Positions 60,701 through 64,000 of a DNA stretch of 64,000 nt are shown one piece after another (the stretch's first letter is position 1; every line of letters starts with the position of its first letter). Source of the DNA: Kroppenstedtia guangzhouensis (GTDB lineage Bacteria > Bacillota > Bacilli > Thermoactinomycetales > DSM-45169); contig NZ_BMEX01000001.1 of NCBI RefSeq assembly GCF_014637345.1, positions 248,001 through 312,000 on the forward strand, given 5' to 3'. The notes below the pieces were generated by a model. The model was given only the letters and a program-made list of their open reading frames with translations, was not told the DNA's origin and searched no databases. The translations under genes were made by a program, and so were the position numbers.

Positions 60701-61433
60701 CCTGTCCGGATTGGATCCTCGCGCCGATGCACACGCGCTGGAGCAGGAGATCGAGGAGCTTCTGTACTATGTGAGACAACGTCTCTTCCTCCGCTACCAG
60801 GATGTCTTTGTCGAGATTTTCCACTCATCCGTGCTTGGCGACGGTAGCCGTGTAAAAGAGAGGCTTCGCAGCTGCATGCGGGAGATCATCGAGTTCCTTC
60901 GCCAGGAGTTGTTACAGGAGTTGCGAGCCACTTCACTCCGTGTGGACCGCTGGATCGGTGGGAGGCTGGGAGAACACGCCCTATCCATCGGTGAAGATTG
61001 CCGGAAGCTGAACGGGAGTCTGCCTCTGGAACCGAAACCGTTCCCATCCGTCGACTCTCCCGGGTGGAGAGAGCCCTTTCCGGAGCTGGAAGCAGAATCG
61101 TTCAAAAAAGCGGCAGCTGCTTTTAAAAACAGTCGGGATTTCTTTGAAAATAACGGGAGAGCCCGGATGCGGGACCGGATGAAGTCGGATTTGGAAAAAG
61201 TGGTGGATGCCTATCTGGAGGAAGAAAGGTCGCGCTGGATTCGGTATTACGAACAAAAGTGGCGGGAAGCGGTGGATCGATTGAAACAAGAGATGGTTGA
61301 AGATGTGCAATCTTATTATGATCCACTCTTGGAGGGATTGTCGGAGCAGGTGGATCCCGCCGGTTATGATCGGGTTTTGAAACGATTGGATGAATTGATC
61401 GGGCGATTGGAACAAATTCTTCCAGATTTGTAA
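57777..61433 (+). CDS. dynA: Double dynamin-like GTPase DynA
   Basis: A 1218-residue protein with two head-to-tail dynamin units, close to the 1193 residues of Bacillus subtilis DynA (YpbR). First GTPase: GHFSAGKST (residues 51-59), LLDTPGVDST, VINQVDKH. Second: GAFSAGKSS (about 634-642), LVDTPGADSI, MNAADL. Each is followed by a long helical stalk, rich in Glu/Arg. DynA tethers and fuses membranes and protects against phage and pore-forming stress. GTG 57777 follows AAAGGGG at some distance; ATG 57804 is an alternative. The gene is monocistronic. Confidence 0.92.
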   Translation: MPETIITSGMTDRLAEIYRLMKLKEDSLHPTRIRDLIRKSREREFVIAFCGHFSAGKSTLLNELYGKNLLPTSPIPTSANVVKVRAGENRVVLTLHSGERREFRGDYIDEDLKRLCKRGDEVIAIDIYRSDAPLPERVALLDTPGVDSTDDAHQTATKSALHLADLIFYVMDYNHVQSEVNLRFIKELSARGKRIWLVINQVDKHREEELPFDRYRERVEQTFGNWGFKTEGIFYTSLKQPGHPLNQLPVLKKKLREMIGERENLAEESLRREASHLMREYLLDLKERNRKIIQDRRDHLGEEIPSLKELDRKLQLNREERKRLSQERDGMEAEFLEGLEEILANAYLMPYENREWAHLYLETVLSRFRVGWLFSRGKTAKEKERRFCIFYDKLKQTVDTQLDFHVKQYLIQYLKEKGLYTEERGEAVYELESPLDPNWLKETVREGAGLTGDYLLKYTGDLADRIKREVRRQAKEYFDSVSTPLLERIQADMAGAEEEGDRLRMLREAARDIEQILEEEQLHSECLRQVLEGEREPEMDEVTVDAILNEERPITSQERLFQTPDSGRSASVEAETPTAGSALCSRGYTEKALHHFREAEEGMSDVKALAPIRRDLAEKRKRVKNRRFTVALFGAFSAGKSSFANALMGESVLPVSPNPTTAAINRITAPDGDHAHGEVIIRFKTETALLDELKQVWSRFGKEVDSLATAVEAIRELEDLPETDPAQKTVLPFLRAVKQGYKEVSGGLGKTRRMSLKDFGRYVAVESRSCFVELAELYFDCPLTRQGITLVDTPGADSIHARHTETAFRYIKEADAVLFVTYYNHAFSRADREFLIQLGRVKDAFAMDKMFFVMNAADLAASTEELEDVAIYLKEQLLGYGIRHPRLFAVSSLLALQGGEQGQPPAGSGMAAFEQAFARLLNVDLMSVALHGMKSDLKRARALLGRLSEDARQGNEEKRERKVAYVKERQQVLQLLSGLDPRADAHALEQEIEELLYYVRQRLFLRYQDVFVEIFHSSVLGDGSRVKERLRSCMREIIEFLRQELLQELRATSLRVDRWIGGRLGEHALSIGEDCRKLNGSLPLEPKPFPSVDSPGWREPFPELEAESFKKAAAAFKNSRDFFENNGRARMRDRMKSDLEKVVDAYLEEERSRWIRYYEQKWREAVDRLKQEMVEDVQSYYDPLLEGLSEQVDPAGYDRVLKRLDELIGRLEQILPDL

Positions 61434-61458
61434 AGCATGCCAAAGTGCATGCTTTTTT
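61433..61458 (+). terminator. Intrinsic terminator after dynA
   Basis: AAGCATGC-CAAAGT-GCATGCTT with a run of Ts; begins at the last base of the stop codon. Confidence 0.9.
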
Positions 61459-61575
61459 CTTATGTGCATAAAAGGAGGCTTCATCTGAAATGTTAAGTTT
61501 AACCTGATGCGCCGAAGTCTCTTGCTGGATCGGTGCAGGAAAGGCAACTCATTAAGCTTGATCTGGGAGAGATCC

Positions 61576-62742
61576 ATGATGAAAAAGTTGATCAGCCTCG
61601 GTCTGATTTCCCTCCTCTTGTTCACCGGTTGCGGGGGGATGGGAAAACAGAGCAAGGGGAATGAAAACACCATGCCCCGGCAGACCGGCTCGGCCCATCC
61701 ACCACAGGAGACAAGAGTCCAATCGGGGGATGAGGCGGGGCCCGTGAAACAACGCCCCTCCCAACCGGGCATTGAGACCCTGGGATTTATTGAGCCGATC
61801 GATGCGAAAAAAGCGGCCCGGGACATTCACGATGTGGGAGATGATCTGACCTATGTCAGTTTTTTCAGTTACCAAGTGAAACCCGACGGGGGACTGATTC
61901 CTCTCCATGATGCTTCCAGCTTGAAAGTGGCCCGAAATCACGGGGCAGTTCCCATGTTGGTACTCACCAATTTCGCCGACGGAAACTTCCAACCGGATAT
62001 CGCCCACCGGATTTTCACTGACAAGCAGGCGAGCAAGCGGTTGATCCGAAATGTGGTCCGGGTGATGAAACAGAAAGGGTACCGCGCTCTGAATATCGAT
62101 TTTGAACACATTCGGGAACAGGACCGCCAGTTGTACAACGGTTTTCTGGAGACAATTCTCCCCATTGTGAAAAAGAAAGGATTTACTGTGTCGACGGCAC
62201 TCGCTCCCAAAAGCAGCGACCGGCAGGCGGGGCCTTGGCACGGTGCTCATGATTACGCCTTTCATGGAAAAGTGGCCGATTTTGTTCTGTTGATGACCTA
62301 TGAGTGGGGATGGACCGGAGGGCCTCCGATGGCAGTGTCTCCGCTGCCCCAAGTGCGCAAGGTTTTGGATTACGCGGTCACTAAGATTCCCCGGGATAAA
62401 ATTATGGTGGGGGCCCCGCTGTATGGGTACGACTGGACTTTGCCTTATCGAAAAGGGGGGCCTCCCGCAAAGCGGCTGGCTCCCCAAGCTGCAGTCGAGC
62501 TGGCGCGGAAGACGGGGGCCCGGATCCGTTACAACAACCGCGACCAGGCTCCCTATTTCTACTACCGGGATAAACAAGGGAAAAAACATGTCGTCTGGTT
62601 TGAAAACGGACAAAGTGTCCAATCCAGGTTTGACCTGATCAAGGAGTACCGTGTCCGTGGGATCGGATACTGGGTGCTCGGGCAATCTTTCCCCGAGCAA
62701 TGGTCCCTGCTCCGGGACAATTTCAAGATCAAGAAATATTGA
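61576..62742 (+). CDS. GH18-family lipoprotein (spore-cortex or wall glycosidase-like)
   Basis: A 388-residue predicted lipoprotein: MMKKLISLGLISLLLFTGCG has a lipobox LFTGC with the lipidated Cys. The GH18 barrel follows: ETLGFIEPID, VSFFSYQVKPDG, the active-site strand GYRALNIDFEHI (Asp and Glu of the DxxDxDxE-like motif, reduced to NIDFE), ALAPKSSD, VLLMTYEWGWTGGPP, KIMVGAPLYGYDW. The sequence resembles YaaH/SleL/YvbX proteins acting on spore cortex. It lacks LysM domains. ATG 61576 (or 61579) follows GGGAGAGA. Confidence 0.88.
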   Translation: MMKKLISLGLISLLLFTGCGGMGKQSKGNENTMPRQTGSAHPPQETRVQSGDEAGPVKQRPSQPGIETLGFIEPIDAKKAARDIHDVGDDLTYVSFFSYQVKPDGGLIPLHDASSLKVARNHGAVPMLVLTNFADGNFQPDIAHRIFTDKQASKRLIRNVVRVMKQKGYRALNIDFEHIREQDRQLYNGFLETILPIVKKKGFTVSTALAPKSSDRQAGPWHGAHDYAFHGKVADFVLLMTYEWGWTGGPPMAVSPLPQVRKVLDYAVTKIPRDKIMVGAPLYGYDWTLPYRKGGPPAKRLAPQAAVELARKTGARIRYNNRDQAPYFYYRDKQGKKHVVWFENGQSVQSRFDLIKEYRVRGIGYWVLGQSFPEQWSLLRDNFKIKKY

Positions 62743-62797
62743 AGACATAGACCGTTGACTCAGGTTGTGAAAGTAGGTAGTGGATGAAGAGAAAATG

Positions 62798-62836
62798 AGC
62801 CGGGAGCATTGTTTCTCCCGGCTGCTATTTTATTGT
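62798..62836 (+). terminator. Intrinsic terminator after the GH18 lipoprotein gene
   Basis: AGCCGGGAG / CTCCCGGCT stem followed by a T-rich stretch. Confidence 0.85.
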
Positions 62837-62926
62837 TTTCAAAATCCCATCGGAGTTCCACTGGACAATCATCGGAAATCAAACGGGTGCATAGGATGGA
62901 TCATCCTCGATATAAGGGTGGTACCG

Positions 62927-63175
62927 ATGGCGAAGAAAAAGCGTCACAGGGGAAGCCAGCACACTATTGCACCGAAAACGCCCCGCAAGAAGAAAAAGAT
63001 CAAGGAGGCGGATCTCTTCTACAGCCGGGAAGTGGCCCCCTTGCGCAGGGAGCTGCGCCGGGCACAGCAGTCCCGTCATCTGGAGGCGGTGGATAATTTG
63101 TGGAAACGGCTGCAGGAATCCTTGAAACAGCACCGGCTTTTGGTGAAGCGGGCCCGGTTTGTGACCCGACCCTAA
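62927..63175 (+). CDS. Small basic hypothetical protein
   Basis: An 82-residue, very basic protein: MAKKKRHRGSQHTIAPKTPRK start, then a helical part (EVAPLRRELRRAQQSRHL, VDNLWKRLQESL). No known motif; nucleic-acid or ribosome association is a guess from charge. The ATG at 62927 follows AAGGGTGGTACC. A weak hairpin follows. Confidence 0.6.
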   Translation: MAKKKRHRGSQHTIAPKTPRKKKKIKEADLFYSREVAPLRRELRRAQQSRHLEAVDNLWKRLQESLKQHRLLVKRARFVTRP

Positions 63176-63242
63176 AATCGTTTGCCAGACAGGGATGGGA
63201 AGGAAAACAGGCGAAGTGATAGAGTGCGGAATTCGGAGGTGA

Positions 63243-63264
63243 AAAGAGCCGTGGCCGGCTCTTT
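63243..63264 (+). terminator. Weak terminator-like hairpin
   Basis: AAAGAGCC / GGCTCTTT with a 6-base loop and no long T-run. Confidence 0.5.
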
Positions 63265-63311
63265 CGCTGCCTATTCCGAGTTTCGATCTATCAACGGAGA
63301 GAGTGAGTGAA

Positions 63312-64000
63312 ATGATGAACCGATTGGATCGCATCCAGGGCGGGTTCTGGGGGTTGTTGGTGGGGGATGCGCTGGGAGTTCCCTATGAGTTCAATGGGCC
63401 GGAAGTCCTTCCGCCAATAGAGGAGATTGAATTCATCCCCCCGGAAGGTTTTAAGCGCAGTTACCCCTCGGTTCCTCCGGGTACATGGTCCGACGACGGT
63501 GCCCAAGCTTTGGCCCTTCTGGATTCTTTGTTGAGCAAAGGAAAGATGGATGCGGAGGATTTTGCGGGAAGGTTGTTGCGTTGGTATGAAGAAGGGCTCT
63601 GGGCGGTGGATGGACACGTGTTTGATGTGGGGATGCAAACAGCCGATGCCCTCCAAGCTTTTCGATCCGGGACACCGGCGGGGAGAGCCGGATGGGTTCG
63701 TCCGGATGGAAAGGGAAACGGTTCCCTGATGAGGGTTCTTCCCTTGGTCCTCTGGCACAGGGGAAGCGATGAGAAACTGGTGGCCGATTCCCATCTTCAG
63801 TCTCTGGTTACCCATGCTCATCCCACGAACCAAGTCTGTTGTGCCTTGTATTGCTTGTGGGCACGCCGGATCCTGGAAGGGATGACAACGGAGGAGTCTT
63901 ACAAAGAGGCCGTGAACCGTCTGTGCTCTATCTACCGGGGTTATCCGGAACACCTCCGCGAGCTGGAAGAGACCGTCCGTCCCGATGAAGAACCGGTCAG
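63312..64000 (+). CDS. ADP-ribosylglycohydrolase family protein, 5' part
   Basis: An open frame running off the window, about 229 residues visible. Features of the DraG family: FWGLLVGDALGVPYEF near the start, TWSDDGAQALAL (metal-binding, SDD), GNGSLMRVLPL and HAHPTNQ. These enzymes remove ADP-ribose from arginine, DNA thymine or other targets; the target here is unknown. ATG 63312 or 63315 after GGAGAGAGTGAGTG. Metal ligands in the C-terminal part are beyond the window. Confidence 0.9.
   Translation, partial: MMNRLDRIQGGFWGLLVGDALGVPYEFNGPEVLPPIEEIEFIPPEGFKRSYPSVPPGTWSDDGAQALALLDSLLSKGKMDAEDFAGRLLRWYEEGLWAVDGHVFDVGMQTADALQAFRSGTPAGRAGWVRPDGKGNGSLMRVLPLVLWHRGSDEKLVADSHLQSLVTHAHPTNQVCCALYCLWARRILEGMTTEESYKEAVNRLCSIYRGYPEHLRELEETVRPDEEPV

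Noticed and set aside
1-64000. CRISPR arrays, tRNA/rRNA genes, intact insertion sequences, prophage genes
   Set aside because: I looked for regular repeat-spacer patterns, tRNA-like cloverleaf ends with CCA, and transposase or integrase motifs and found none convincing.

Overview
The window reads as a chromosomal segment of a spore-forming Gram-positive of the order Bacillales. The ffh-rpsP-khpA-rimM-trmD-rplS-lepB-rbgA-rnhB order, strong AGGAGG ribosome binding sites, a proline T-box, PerR- and FadR-like boxes and two CwlC-type mother-cell amidases without signal peptides all point that way. The moderately high GC and gene mix would suit a Thermoactinomycetaceae member, but that family placement is inference.

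Region by region. 1-6600 is a conserved translation/secretion block. 6600-16700 is accessory and eroded: intact genes (YifB, an alpha/beta hydrolase, a MATE exporter, an HtrA protease) lie among relics of a flavin monooxygenase, a histidine kinase and a TenA protein. 16774-31513 is rich in lipid and cell-wall genes: CwlC-like amidase, SCP2 protein plus R2lox oxidase, AarF kinase, a six-gene beta-oxidation operon, then a second amidase and a GHL10-like hydrolase sharing a SPOR module. 31700-37000 holds a truncated phosphodiester glycosidase, catalase, a methyltransferase and a D,D-carboxypeptidase. 37050-43357 is a cobalamin-riboswitch operon. 43612-55231 holds glutamate dehydrogenase, an isoaspartyl peptidase, an acyl-CoA ligase, proBA under a T-box, ung, a thiolase, a GltC-like regulator and an HD hydrolase. 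55458-64000 has a decayed hydrolase, an orphan YolD protein, an extended SDR, a double dynamin (DynA), a GH18 lipoprotein and the start of an ADP-ribosylglycohydrolase.

Two systems stand out. First, the cobalamin operon encodes an ECF transporter (T, fused A-A, S) preceded by two surface proteins with the DUF4430 beta domain. The first also carries an alpha/alpha-barrel-like repeat region, so it has the two modules of animal transcobalamin/intrinsic factor in the opposite order. This suggests a membrane-tethered vitamin B12 capture protein feeding an ECF importer.

Second, the SCP2-R2lox gene pair and the beta-oxidation operon, 4 kb apart, have promoters carrying the same 24-bp operator (TGATAC-N3-TACGTA-N3-GTATCA) at the same position relative to the -10 box. 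The operon starts with two acyl-CoA dehydrogenases whose FAD and catalytic motifs are split in a complementary way, as in heteromeric sterol-degrading enzymes of actinobacteria. Together they look like one regulon for an unusual lipid substrate; its repressor is not in the window.
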